Source: Prevotellaceae bacterium
GTDB lineage: Bacteria; Bacteroidota; Bacteroidia; Bacteroidales; Bacteroidaceae
Length of the DNA stretch: 12,825 bases
NCBI GenBank assembly: GCA_015257125.1
Contig: JABZKU010000043.1
Span: 1-12,825 of the forward strand
Direction: 5' to 3'
The notes below the pieces were generated by a model. That model searched no databases and was not told where the DNA came from. It worked only from the letters and a program-made list of their open reading frames with translations. Below are positions 6,160 to 12,825 of this stretch, in pieces; positions within the stretch are counted from its first letter, which is position 1; each line of letters opens with the position of its first letter. The position numbers were made by a program, and so were the translations under genes.

Positions 6160-7601
6160 ACAACAAATCCAATCGCACGGCCATCGCCCTCATCGTCGGA
6201 TTGATCATCTGCGCGGTGCTCTTTGCGCTGCTCGCGCCCAAAACCTTCAACTGGGACTTGCCGCCTCAAAACCGCAACACCGAGCAGCCCTTTGCCCAAA
6301 CGGTGATGCACGATGTGCTCAGCCATTCGTTCCAACACGGCTATCGCGTGAGCGATGACCTCCGCGAAGTGCTCCGACAACAGCGGAAAGACACCTGCGA
6401 GAACCTCATTGTCAGCTTCGACGACAACAACCCGGCCGAAGAAGACAATTTTGCCCAACTCGACCGCATAGCGCGATTGGCCAAAAGCGGACGACGCATC
6501 ATCTACACCTCATATATAACAACAACAGCCGATCACAGCTTTTTCGGTTTGATCGACGAATACGATGGGGGCGACTGGCGTTTAGACCTCAAAGCGAAAG
6601 ATGAACCCAAAATCGACCCGAGCAAAATTGATCTCCTGCCCTTCCCGGTTCTCGATGCGAACCACCGACTCAGTTTGAGCGAGCGGGGCGGACAGGAAAG
6701 TGTGTTTCGCTGCATGATCGGCAAGAGTTTCCTCAAATTGGACCTCGCTTCGGGACGGTTTAGTCGCAATATCGATTTCGATCACTCGGGGCAAGACGGC
6801 ATTCTCCTCCGCCGCAGCCTGCTGCGCTTCGAACGGGAAGAAGACGCGCCCCCTCATCGCATCACCGACTACGGGCTGCAACGCATCCGCGCCCTCCTTG
6901 TCGACAACAAAGGCCATGTCTACGGCTTGCGCTACGAGTTTGCCTCGGGCGGCTCGATCACTTGGCTCGCCGGCAGCGCGATGCTCACCAACTATGGGCT
7001 GTCTGCGCCCGAATGGCGCGGACTCTCACGGCCGATTTTGGCCGATCTCGACAATCGCCCGGTCTGTTTCGTCAATGCGCAGTACCTGTATGCGGAAGAA
7101 GAAAGCGCCCATACCAACAACTCGGTATTGAGTTTCTTCGTCGAACGCCCACCGCTGCGCCTGGCACTGTGGATTCCGATCGGCATGGGGCTCTTGGCGC
7201 TGCTTTTCAACACGCGCCGCCGCTTCCGCGCCGAACGCTATCTGCCACGCCCGCGCAATTCGTCGCTGCCCTTCGTGCACCAGTTGAGCACGCTCTTCAA
7301 GGACAAACAAAACTACGCGGTGCTCGCACGCAACGAACTGCATTTGCTCCTCGACATCCTGCGCCGCGAATATCGCTTTGAGCAGCACAATTCCACCCTC
7401 TTCGCCTTTGCCCCGCGCTTCCTCGAACGCGACACCCGCGGACTGCTCAATTCGTTCGACCTCGAACTGAATTTGGCCAGACTCGACCAACTTTTGGACG
7501 CCGAAAACCAAGGCTACTACATGACGCGCAGCGAATTTTTGAAAATCTCGAAATTCACCCAACGTCTGCTCCTCATTCTTCAATCGCAACCTAACACCTG
7601 A
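6156..7601 (+). CDS. DUF4350 domain membrane protein
   Basis: This is a 481-aa protein with an N-terminal membrane anchor (9-26), a soluble DUF4350 domain (about 40-320) and a second membrane segment (about 332-353), then a charged cytoplasmic tail of about 125 residues. DUF4350 is thought to have a glutamine-amidotransferase-like fold without proven activity. Here the first beta/alpha units are at DDLREVLRQQRKDTCENLIVSF (two pieces, 62-83) and IARLAKSGRRIIYTS (105-119), and GGSITWLAGSAMLTN (about 266-280) is near the domain end. No cysteine-based catalytic motif of active amidotransferases is visible. The topology places the domain outside the cytoplasm and the tail inside, next to MoxR. It overlaps DUF4129 by 4 nt and precedes MoxR by 6 nt. 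A rare-codon patch occurs at 6510-6527. Confidence 0.8.
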   Translation: MNNKSNRTAIALIVGLIICAVLFALLAPKTFNWDLPPQNRNTEQPFAQTVMHDVLSHSFQHGYRVSDDLREVLRQQRKDTCENLIVSFDDNNPAEEDNFAQLDRIARLAKSGRRIIYTSYITTTADHSFFGLIDEYDGGDWRLDLKAKDEPKIDPSKIDLLPFPVLDANHRLSLSERGGQESVFRCMIGKSFLKLDLASGRFSRNIDFDHSGQDGILLRRSLLRFEREEDAPPHRITDYGLQRIRALLVDNKGHVYGLRYEFASGGSITWLAGSAMLTNYGLSAPEWRGLSRPILADLDNRPVCFVNAQYLYAEEESAHTNNSVLSFFVERPPLRLALWIPIGMGLLALLFNTRRRFRAERYLPRPRNSSLPFVHQLSTLFKDKQNYAVLARNELHLLLDILRREYRFEQHNSTLFAFAPRFLERDTRGLLNSFDLELNLARLDQLLDAENQGYYMTRSEFLKISKFTQRLLLILQSQPNT

Positions 7602-7607
7602 CCTCCT

Positions 7608-8576
7608 ATGTCTACCGACTCTCGCATCGATCTCACCGCTTTCTCCGAACGCATCGCCACCCTCCGCCAACGTGTGGCCGACAACGTGGTGGGACAATCC
7701 CAGCCTGTGCACCTTCTGCTCACCGCCCTCATGGCCGACGGCCATGTGCTGCTCGAAGGTGTGCCCGGCGTGGCCAAAACCCTCTTGGCCAAAACCCTCT
7801 CGCACCTGTTGCGCGCCGACTTCCGCCGCATTCAGTTCACCCCCGACCTCATGCCCACCGACGTGTTGGGCACATCGATCTTCAACCTCGGCACACAGCA
7901 GTTTGATTTCCACCCGGGGCCTGTCTTCACACAGGTGCTCCTGGTCGACGAAATCAACCGCGCGCCGGCCAAAACGCAGGCGGCGCTCTTCGAAGTGATG
8001 GAAGAACGACAGGTGACACTCGACGGCAAGACCCGAAAACTCGACCCCTGCTATCTGGTCATCGCCACTCAAAACCCGGTGGAGCAGGAGGGCACGTACC
8101 GTCTGCCCGAGGCACAACTCGACCGCTTCCTCTTGAAGATCGACATGGGCTACCCCTCGCACGAAGAGGAGCTGGAAATCCTGAGTCGCTACAACGCGGG
8201 CGTGGATCTGCGCGATGTGAGCGCGCTCCAACCCGTGATCAGTGCCGAAGAACTGCTTGAGATGCGCAAGATGCTGCCCCAAGTGGTGGCCGACGAGCGC
8301 ATTCTGCACTACATCACCGGCCTGATCGAAGGCACACGCACCTCGCCTTTGCTCGATTTGGGTGCATCGCCCCGCGCCTCGGTTGCGCTGTTGCGCTGCG
8401 CCAAGGCCGTGGCGCTGCTCGCCGGTCGCGACTTCGTGATTCCCGACGACGTGAAGGAAGTGGCACCCGCTGTGCTCTGCCACCGCCTCTCCCTCACGCC
8501 CGATGCCGAGATGAACGGCTACACCGCGGCACGCATCGTCGGTGCGCTGCTCGAGTCGACCGAAATCCCGCAATAA
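7608..8576 (+). CDS. MoxR family AAA+ ATPase
   Basis: This is a 322-aa cytoplasmic AAA+ ATPase of the MoxR family, normal length for the group. Visible motifs are Walker A GVPGVAKT (51-58), Walker B LLVDEINR (111-118), sensor 1 ATQNPVEQEG (153-162) with N156, the DRF segment (172-174) that supplies the arginine finger in AAA+ rings, and sensor 2 SPRAS (254-258) with R256. The family forms hexamers that act as chaperones, helping cofactor insertion or assembly of partner proteins, often with VWA or DUF58 proteins. It is encoded between DUF4350 and DUF58 with gaps of 6 and 31 nt. The start at 7608 is the only one giving the normal N-terminus. The client is unknown; the membrane proteins of the operon are the obvious candidates. 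Confidence 0.95.
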   Translation: MSTDSRIDLTAFSERIATLRQRVADNVVGQSQPVHLLLTALMADGHVLLEGVPGVAKTLLAKTLSHLLRADFRRIQFTPDLMPTDVLGTSIFNLGTQQFDFHPGPVFTQVLLVDEINRAPAKTQAALFEVMEERQVTLDGKTRKLDPCYLVIATQNPVEQEGTYRLPEAQLDRFLLKIDMGYPSHEEELEILSRYNAGVDLRDVSALQPVISAEELLEMRKMLPQVVADERILHYITGLIEGTRTSPLLDLGASPRASVALLRCAKAVALLAGRDFVIPDDVKEVAPAVLCHRLSLTPDAEMNGYTAARIVGALLESTEIPQ

Positions 8577-8607
8577 CCCCTCTTTCTTCTCGCCTCTCAC
8601 CCATTCC

Positions 8608-9927
8608 ATGTTTCTCACCCCGCGATTCTTTGTGATCTCAGCCGGCGTGGCGTTCCTTTCGGCCATCGGCTTCTTCTGGGCGCCGGCCTACACCGTGGCG
8701 CTCGTCCTCCTTGCCGCCTTGGCCATCGCTTTGCCGGCCGATGCTGCCCTCGCGCTGCTCTCACTCCAATGTGTAGGGCGGCGAGAGGCCGACACGCGCC
8801 TGTGCATCGGGGCGGACAATCCCGTTCGCCTCATTGTGCGCAACGCCTCGCGGCTCTCGGCGCGCATTCTTCCCCTCGACGAACTGCCGGAAGACATGGC
8901 CGCCACGATGCTTCCCGAAGACTACACCAGGGTGCGCCCGGGCAAAACCGTGGAACTCACCTATCAGCTCCGCCCCGACCGACGCGGGCACTTCGCCTTC
9001 GGCAACTTCTATGTCTTTGCGCGCACTGTGCTCGGATTGTGGGAGCGCCGCCTGCTCATTTGTGGCAGCACCGAGGTAAAGGTCTATCCGGAATTTCGAC
9101 AACTCAGTGAACGCGAAGCGCAATATCGCTTGCAGCACGACGTGCAGGTGGGCAAACGCCTGATTCGCACCGTGAGCAATTCGACCGAGTTTGAGGAAAT
9201 TCGTGAGTTCATCCGCGGCGACGATTTCCGACGCATCAACTGGAAAGCCACTGCCCGCCGCCAACAGGTGATGGTGAACCATTTCGACGACGAACGCTCG
9301 CAGATGGTCTACACCGTGGTGGATTACGGCCGACACATGCAGCGCCGCTTCGACGATATGACGCTGGTGGACCACGCCGTCAACGCAGCGCTCCAACTCT
9401 CGTTCACGGCGATGAACAACGATGACTTGGCCGGCCTCGTGACCTTCGGACACGACGCGCCGGTGGTGGTGCCGCCGCGCAAAAGCGCCAAGCAACTGGG
9501 GCTCATTCTCGAGCAGCTCTATCACCTCGAACCGCGCTATGCCGAAAGCGACTTCTCGCAGTTGGCCTCTGTTCTCGCCGCGCGCGCGCCGCGCCACGCA
9601 CTGATGGTGCTCTTCACCGACTTTCTCACCGAAGACGCCTTCCGCCGACAGCTGCCCCACCTGCAACGCATCGCCCGCAAGCACGCTTTGGTGGTGGTGT
9701 TCTTCGAAGACGCCGAACTCACCGCCTATACCGCCGCACTACCCGAGCGCGCGAACATGTCCGAGCGCGTGTCGCATGCCTTGGCCGCCGAACTCGCGCT
9801 GCAAAAGCAGCAGATGGTCGACCTACTCCGCCGCAACGGCATTCACGCCCTCTGCACCCGCCCCGAACAGCTCACGGGTAACGTGGTGCGCAAGTACTTT
9901 GCCCTCAAAAAGCGCGGGGCGTGGTAA
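8608..9927 (+). CDS. DUF58 domain protein (VWA-like, MoxR partner)
   Basis: This 439-aa protein starts with two membrane segments (about 8-24 and 29-50), then an extracytoplasmic or cytoplasmic linker and the DUF58 core. The core motif is EEIREFIRGDDFRRINWK (196-213), which contains the GD-x2-R-x-I-x-W signature. The following part resembles a von Willebrand factor A fold, but the metal site expected as DxSxS is DYGRH (239-243), so the classical MIDAS is missing. The first Met after the MoxR stop that precedes the membrane segments is at 8608; the longer frame from 8542 overlaps MoxR and adds a non-family extension. DUF58 proteins are the regular partners of MoxR ATPases. This is the last gene of the operon. 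I found no convincing terminator after it. Confidence 0.88.
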   Translation: MFLTPRFFVISAGVAFLSAIGFFWAPAYTVALVLLAALAIALPADAALALLSLQCVGRREADTRLCIGADNPVRLIVRNASRLSARILPLDELPEDMAATMLPEDYTRVRPGKTVELTYQLRPDRRGHFAFGNFYVFARTVLGLWERRLLICGSTEVKVYPEFRQLSEREAQYRLQHDVQVGKRLIRTVSNSTEFEEIREFIRGDDFRRINWKATARRQQVMVNHFDDERSQMVYTVVDYGRHMQRRFDDMTLVDHAVNAALQLSFTAMNNDDLAGLVTFGHDAPVVVPPRKSAKQLGLILEQLYHLEPRYAESDFSQLASVLAARAPRHALMVLFTDFLTEDAFRRQLPHLQRIARKHALVVVFFEDAELTAYTAALPERANMSERVSHALAAELALQKQQMVDLLRRNGIHALCTRPEQLTGNVVRKYFALKKRGAW

Positions 9928-10104
9928 AGGCTTCGGCCGACCATCCCCGACGGGGTGCGCACATCGCATGGTGATGAGCCACTCCTCTTTTATATTATAA
10001 GGCACCTCTTTGCTGTCGTCTGTGCGCCGGAACGCTTTTTTGTTCTCGCTCGAGCACAAAAGTGCCGGTTGTCAGACAGAATGGCACAAAAATTGAGGCA
10101 AAGT
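9928..10104. other. Intergenic stretch between DUF58 and the rpsO promoter
   Basis: No gene is visible. It contains TATATTATAAG at 9991-10001, preceded by CACTCCT, a motif combination also seen at 2564-2582. Weak inverted repeats (for example GCAC-AAAA-GTGC at 10053-10064) are not followed by T-runs on the plus strand, so the end of the operon transcript is not defined by sequence. Confidence 0.4.
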
Positions 10105-10136
10105 CTTGGTGCATAGCGAAAAACGTCGTAATTTTG
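10105..10136 (+). promoter_or_regulatory. rpsO promoter
   Basis: The -33 box CTTG (10105-10108), a 20-nt spacer and a perfect -7 box TAATTTTG (10129-10136). Transcription should start at about 10141-10143, giving a leader of about 45 nt and separating rpsO from the MoxR operon. Confidence 0.7.
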
Positions 10137-10142
10137 CGGCAA

Positions 10143-10164
10143 TTCGCGTTCACTTCTGCGCGAA
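10143..10164 (+). promoter_or_regulatory. Hairpin at the start of the rpsO leader
   Basis: TTCGCG (10143-10148) pairs perfectly with CGCGAA (10159-10164), and the stem can extend by a T-G wobble (10149/10158) closing an 8-nt loop. It lies at the predicted 5' end of the rpsO mRNA and ends 23 nt before the start codon. In several other phyla S15 represses its own mRNA by binding leader structures that differ between groups, so this is a candidate for such a site. Confidence 0.35.
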
Positions 10165-10187
10165 ATAACTTTCTAATTCATATCACC

Positions 10188-10457
10188 ATGTATTTAGACT
10201 CTGCAAAAAAGAGTGAGATCTTTGGACAATACGGAAAGTCTAACACGGACACCGGTTCCGCTGAGAGCCAGGTTGCCTTGTTTTCATACCGTATCTCCCA
10301 CCTGACGGAACACATGAGAGCCAACCGTAAAGATCATACGACTGAACGTGCTCTCGTGAAGCTCGTAGGTAAGCGCCGCGCCCTGCTCAACTACCTCAAA
10401 GACCGCGACATCGAGCGCTATCGCGCCATCGTCAAGGCCTTGGGTCTGCGCAAATAA
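10188..10457 (+). CDS. rpsO: 30S ribosomal protein S15
   Basis: S15 is an early-binding protein of the small ribosomal subunit, contacting the 16S central domain (helices 20-22). The 89-aa product has the full family sequence, including the DTGSAESQVALFSYRI segment (about 20-35), HLTEHMRANRKDH (37-49), LVGKRRALLNYLK (57-69) and the C-terminus ERYRAIVKALGLRK. The start is set at 10188 because the mature family sequence begins MYLDSAKK. An open frame extends upstream to 10062, but that part includes the promoter and is not S15. The 5' half uses codons favoured in highly expressed genes (CGT, CTG, AAA). The gene is transcribed alone, from its own promoter to the terminator at 10510-10548. Confidence 0.98.
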   Translation: MYLDSAKKSEIFGQYGKSNTDTGSAESQVALFSYRISHLTEHMRANRKDHTTERALVKLVGKRRALLNYLKDRDIERYRAIVKALGLRK

Positions 10458-10509
10458 GCCAAAGCCTCACAGTGATGCCACCGCCACGGCGGCGGCGCAC
10501 AACGAAAAC

Positions 10510-10548
10510 ACTCCCATGGTTCGTCAGAACTGTGGGAGTTTTGCTTTT
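10510..10548 (+). terminator. rpsO terminator
   Basis: ACTCCCATGGTTC (10510-10522) pairs with GAACTGTGGGAGT (10527-10539) around a GTCA loop: 13 bp including two G-U wobbles, followed by TTTTGCTTTT. It is 53 nt past the rpsO stop. Part of the T-tract doubles as the -33 box of the next gene. Confidence 0.82.
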
Positions 10549-10571
10549 ACCGCGATTTATTCGTACATTTG
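10540..10571 (+). promoter_or_regulatory. Promoter of the 7TM-HD gene
   Basis: The -33 box TTTG (10540-10543), a 20-nt spacer and a perfect -7 box TACATTTG (10564-10571). Transcription should start at about 10576-10579, about 23 nt before the ATG at 10601. The -33 box lies inside the T-tract of the rpsO terminator. Confidence 0.65.
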
Positions 10572-10600
10572 CTTCACACACTTTTTTCACAGCAACGCCC

Positions 10601-12700
10601 ATGAAGCTCAAATTCCATCTCGACGACCGACTCAACCTTCTGCTCGTTTGCACACTGAGTATCGTCAGCCTCCTCCTCGCCCTGCCCAGAGATTCGAAAG
10701 CCGGCTACGACTATGAGGTGGGGAAGCCCTGGAACTATGCGCCGCTCATCGCCGACTTCGAATTTCCTATCTATAAATCGGCCGAACAGCTCGCTGCCGA
10801 ACGCGACAGCGCCCTCCGCACGTTCTATCCCTACTATAATAGCCACGAAGCTGTGGCGCAGCAGCAAGTACGCAACTTCGCTGCCGACCGCGCCGCGGGA
10901 CATTTCGCAGGAGTCCCCGATGCCTACATCACCTATGCCATGCGCACGCTTCAAGGTGTCTATGCCGCCGGCGTGATCAGTAGCGAATCGATGAGTCGGC
11001 TCACGGCTTCGGGCACTTGCGGCGTACGTGTGGTGAACGGCACGAACGCCGTGACGCGCGATCTGGGCACGATTTTCTCGCCCCGCACCGCTTATGAACA
11101 CATCATGGACGACGAGCACTACTCGCGCGACCTCCTCTCGCGACTCAAGCTCCATAAATACTTGGAAGCCAACCTCGTCTACGATAGTATCAAGACCCAG
11201 CAGGGCAAAGCCGAGTTACTTTCGGGCATCTCGGGCAGCACCGGCCTCGTGCTCCGCGGCGAGCGCATCATCGACCGCGGTGAGCGCGTGAATCTTCGCC
11301 AAAAAGCCATTCTCGACTCCTTGCGTCGCGAAAGTGAGCGCCGAAAAGAGGACGTAGACAACGAGCGCATCATCCTTTTCGGCCGCTTTGGACTCATTGG
11401 TGCCTTCATGGCACTGCTGGTCATCTACCTCCGCATGTTCCGGCGCGACCTTTACCAGTCACCCCACACGGTCTATCTCATTTTCTCCGTCGTCACCATC
11501 TTCCCCCTCCTCACTTATCTCCTTTGCACCTATAAGTTTTTCTCGGTCTACATCATCCCCTTCGCCATGCTCCCCATCGTGCTGCGCGTCTTCACCGACA
11601 CCCGCACGGCTTTCATGTCGCATCTCACGATGGTGCTCTTGGCCTCCATACCGCTCCACACGCATTACCAATTCATCCTCTCGCAACTCATCGCGGGCTT
11701 GGTGGGTATCTATTGCATCAAGGATCTTACCGAACGCTCGCAGATCTTCCTCACCTCGCTCATTGTGACGTTCTGTACCATCGTCTTCGGGGTGATGTTC
11801 GAACTCTCGGAGGGCGGTAGCCTCATTGGCGCCGATCGTTCGTGGTTCCGCGACATCGTCATCTCGGGCGTGGCACTCCTCTTCACCTACCCCCTGTTGT
11901 ATCTCATCGAGCAGGCCTTTGGCTTCACTTCGAGCGTGACGCTCATCGAACTCAACAACACCAATTCGCCCATCATCCGACGTTTGGCCAAAGAAGCCCA
12001 AGGCACATTCATCCACTCCATTCAGGTGGGCAACCTTGCCGCGGAGGTAGCGGCGAGAATCGGCGCAAAGGTGCAACTTGTCCGCACCGGCGCCCTCTAT
12101 CACGACATCGGCAAACTCACCAATCCCGGCTTTTTCACCGAAAACCAGGCCGGCTACAATCCCCACGACAAATTGACCGAAGAAGAGTCGGCCGAAATTA
12201 TCATTTCTCACGTCACCAAGGGCGTTGAACTCGCCGATAAGCACCGACTCCCCAAGGTGATCAAAGATTTCATCCTCACTCACCACGGCACCTCGATGGT
12301 GCGCTACTTCTATGTCCAAGCGGTGAACAAATACGGGGAGGAAAAGGTAGACAAAGCCAAATTCACTTATCCCGGCCCCAATCCTTTCACGCGCGAACAG
12401 GCCATTCTCATGATGTCCGACGCCGTCGAAGCCTCGTCGCGCAGCTTGAAAGAGTACACCACCGAGGCCATTACCGAATTGGTCAACCGCATCATCGACG
12501 GACAGGTGGCCAACGGCGCATTTGTCAACTGCCCCATCACCTTCCGCGACATCTCCGAGGCGAAACAGACCTTCATCGACAGCCTGCAGGTCATCTACCA
12601 CACGCGCGTCTCCTATCCCGAAATCAAACAACCCAAGGACAACCCCGAACAGCCCAAACTCGGACTCTTCGGACACATGCAACCGCGTCCTCGACAATAA
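10601..12700 (+). CDS. 7TM-HD phosphodiesterase, PgpH family (probable c-di-AMP hydrolase)
   Basis: This is a 699-aa inner-membrane enzyme. Domains in order: N-terminal membrane segment (11-28), extracytoplasmic 7TMR-HDED domain (about 29-250), a block of membrane segments (about 256-445), and a cytoplasmic HD domain (about 465-625). Metal ligands expected for the HD fold are all present: H472 (GTFIHS), H501-D502 (HDIGK), H537 (IISH) and H561-H562 (THHGTS), as in PgpH of Listeria, which cleaves c-di-AMP to pApA. KDNPEQPKLGLF marks a short tail. The length is close to that of PgpH. The start at 10601 follows the promoter by a normal distance; the frame upstream to 10472 runs through the rpsO terminator and is not translated. 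The substrate is inferred from family membership. Confidence 0.92.
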   Translation: MKLKFHLDDRLNLLLVCTLSIVSLLLALPRDSKAGYDYEVGKPWNYAPLIADFEFPIYKSAEQLAAERDSALRTFYPYYNSHEAVAQQQVRNFAADRAAGHFAGVPDAYITYAMRTLQGVYAAGVISSESMSRLTASGTCGVRVVNGTNAVTRDLGTIFSPRTAYEHIMDDEHYSRDLLSRLKLHKYLEANLVYDSIKTQQGKAELLSGISGSTGLVLRGERIIDRGERVNLRQKAILDSLRRESERRKEDVDNERIILFGRFGLIGAFMALLVIYLRMFRRDLYQSPHTVYLIFSVVTIFPLLTYLLCTYKFFSVYIIPFAMLPIVLRVFTDTRTAFMSHLTMVLLASIPLHTHYQFILSQLIAGLVGIYCIKDLTERSQIFLTSLIVTFCTIVFGVMFELSEGGSLIGADRSWFRDIVISGVALLFTYPLLYLIEQAFGFTSSVTLIELNNTNSPIIRRLAKEAQGTFIHSIQVGNLAAEVAARIGAKVQLVRTGALYHDIGKLTNPGFFTENQAGYNPHDKLTEEESAEIIISHVTKGVELADKHRLPKVIKDFILTHHGTSMVRYFYVQAVNKYGEEKVDKAKFTYPGPNPFTREQAILMMSDAVEASSRSLKEYTTEAITELVNRIIDGQVANGAFVNCPITFRDISEAKQTFIDSLQVIYHTRVSYPEIKQPKDNPEQPKLGLFGHMQPRPRQ

Positions 12701-12728
12701 CTTGCGCGCCAAATTCCGCCTCGAAACG

Positions 12729-12772
12729 AAAAATCCCCGAACGCTCTCCGGAGCATTCGGGGATTTCTTTTA
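12729..12772 (+). terminator. Bidirectional terminator after the 7TM-HD gene
   Basis: AAATCCCCGAACGCTC (12731-12746) pairs with GAGCATTCGGGGATTT (12751-12766) around a TCCG loop, with one C-A mismatch. CTTTTA follows on the plus strand. The A-run before the left arm (12729-12733) would act as a T-run for a transcript coming from the right, so a convergent gene beyond the window is possible. Confidence 0.8.
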
Positions 12773-12825
12773 TTGCTGTCCGGTAAAAGTTTTTCTCTCC
12801 ACATAAAATAAGGCTGAAGTCCATT

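Noticed and set aside
7026..8666. Long minus-strand ORF (546 codons) opposite DUF4350, MoxR and DUF58
   Set aside because: It is rich in His, Glu, Gln and Arg without any domain, and lies opposite three genes with clear family motifs. Such antisense frames arise from the C/G-ending codon preference of the plus-strand genes.
10062..10187. Upstream extension of the rpsO frame
   Set aside because: It includes the rpsO promoter and leader. All S15 proteins of this type start at the Met encoded at 10188.
10482..10499. GC-rich inverted repeat (GCC/GGC runs) just after rpsO
   Set aside because: It has a mismatch, almost no loop and no T-run. The real terminator follows at 10510-10548.
11459..12712. 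Minus-strand ORF (417 codons) opposite the HD gene
   Set aside because: It is antisense to the catalytic HD domain, whose metal ligands are all intact. It has no domain or promoter of its own.
12624..12824. Minus-strand ORF at the right edge
   Set aside because: It passes through the strong terminator hairpin and the end of the HD gene, and its sequence shows no family feature.

Overview
The window looks like chromosomal DNA of a GC-rich member of the Bacteroidales (Bacteroidota). Three things point there. The S15 protein has the Bacteroidales form (begins MYLDSAKK, ends LGLRK, 89 aa). The gene set RDD / SpoIIM-like / DUF4129 / DUF4350 / MoxR / DUF58 is typical of the group. Four intergenic sites share one Bacteroidota-type promoter layout, (T/C)TTG-N20-TAnnTT(T/C)G, with an identical 20-nt spacer. 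I cannot name a genus. No mobile element, CRISPR array, tRNA or rRNA was seen.

Layout. (1) 1-167, minus: the N-terminus of a zinc-ribbon protein cut by the window edge. (2) 168-1101: a long gene-free stretch, AT-rich in its middle, with a candidate stand-alone small RNA unit (promoter 637-668, terminator 710-737), two further hairpins, and an unusual long-loop terminator (982-1070) for the next gene. (3) 1102-2454, minus: an NhaC-family Na+/H+ antiporter; its promoter overlaps the longest possible ORF start, so the start is moved to 2454. (4) 2673-3371, minus: an RDD membrane protein with a strong terminator at 2595-2639. (5) 3663-9927, plus: a tight six-gene operon of SpoIIM-like membrane protein, unnamed multipass membrane protein, DUF4129, DUF4350, MoxR AAA+ ATPase and DUF58. 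(6) 10188-10457, plus: rpsO, with its own promoter, a hairpin at the very start of its leader, and a terminator. (7) 10601-12700, plus: a PgpH-type 7TM-HD phosphodiesterase whose -33 box lies in the T-tract of the rpsO terminator, followed by a bidirectional terminator.

How the genes work together. The RDD gene is divergent from the six-gene operon, and the seven gene families recur together in distant phyla. They are best read as one membrane-associated MoxR system: an AAA+ chaperone (MoxR) acting with a DUF58 partner on, or through, four or five membrane proteins. Its substrate is unknown. rpsO is a housekeeping ribosomal gene. The HD protein very probably hydrolyses c-di-AMP. The antiporter exports Na+ in exchange for protons. 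I see no evidence that these last three act in the MoxR system.

The least explained items are the approximately 60-nt RNA unit at 637-737, the rpsO leader hairpin, the shared terminator/promoter between rpsO and the HD gene, and the perfect Shine-Dalgarno at the DUF4129/DUF4350 overlap.
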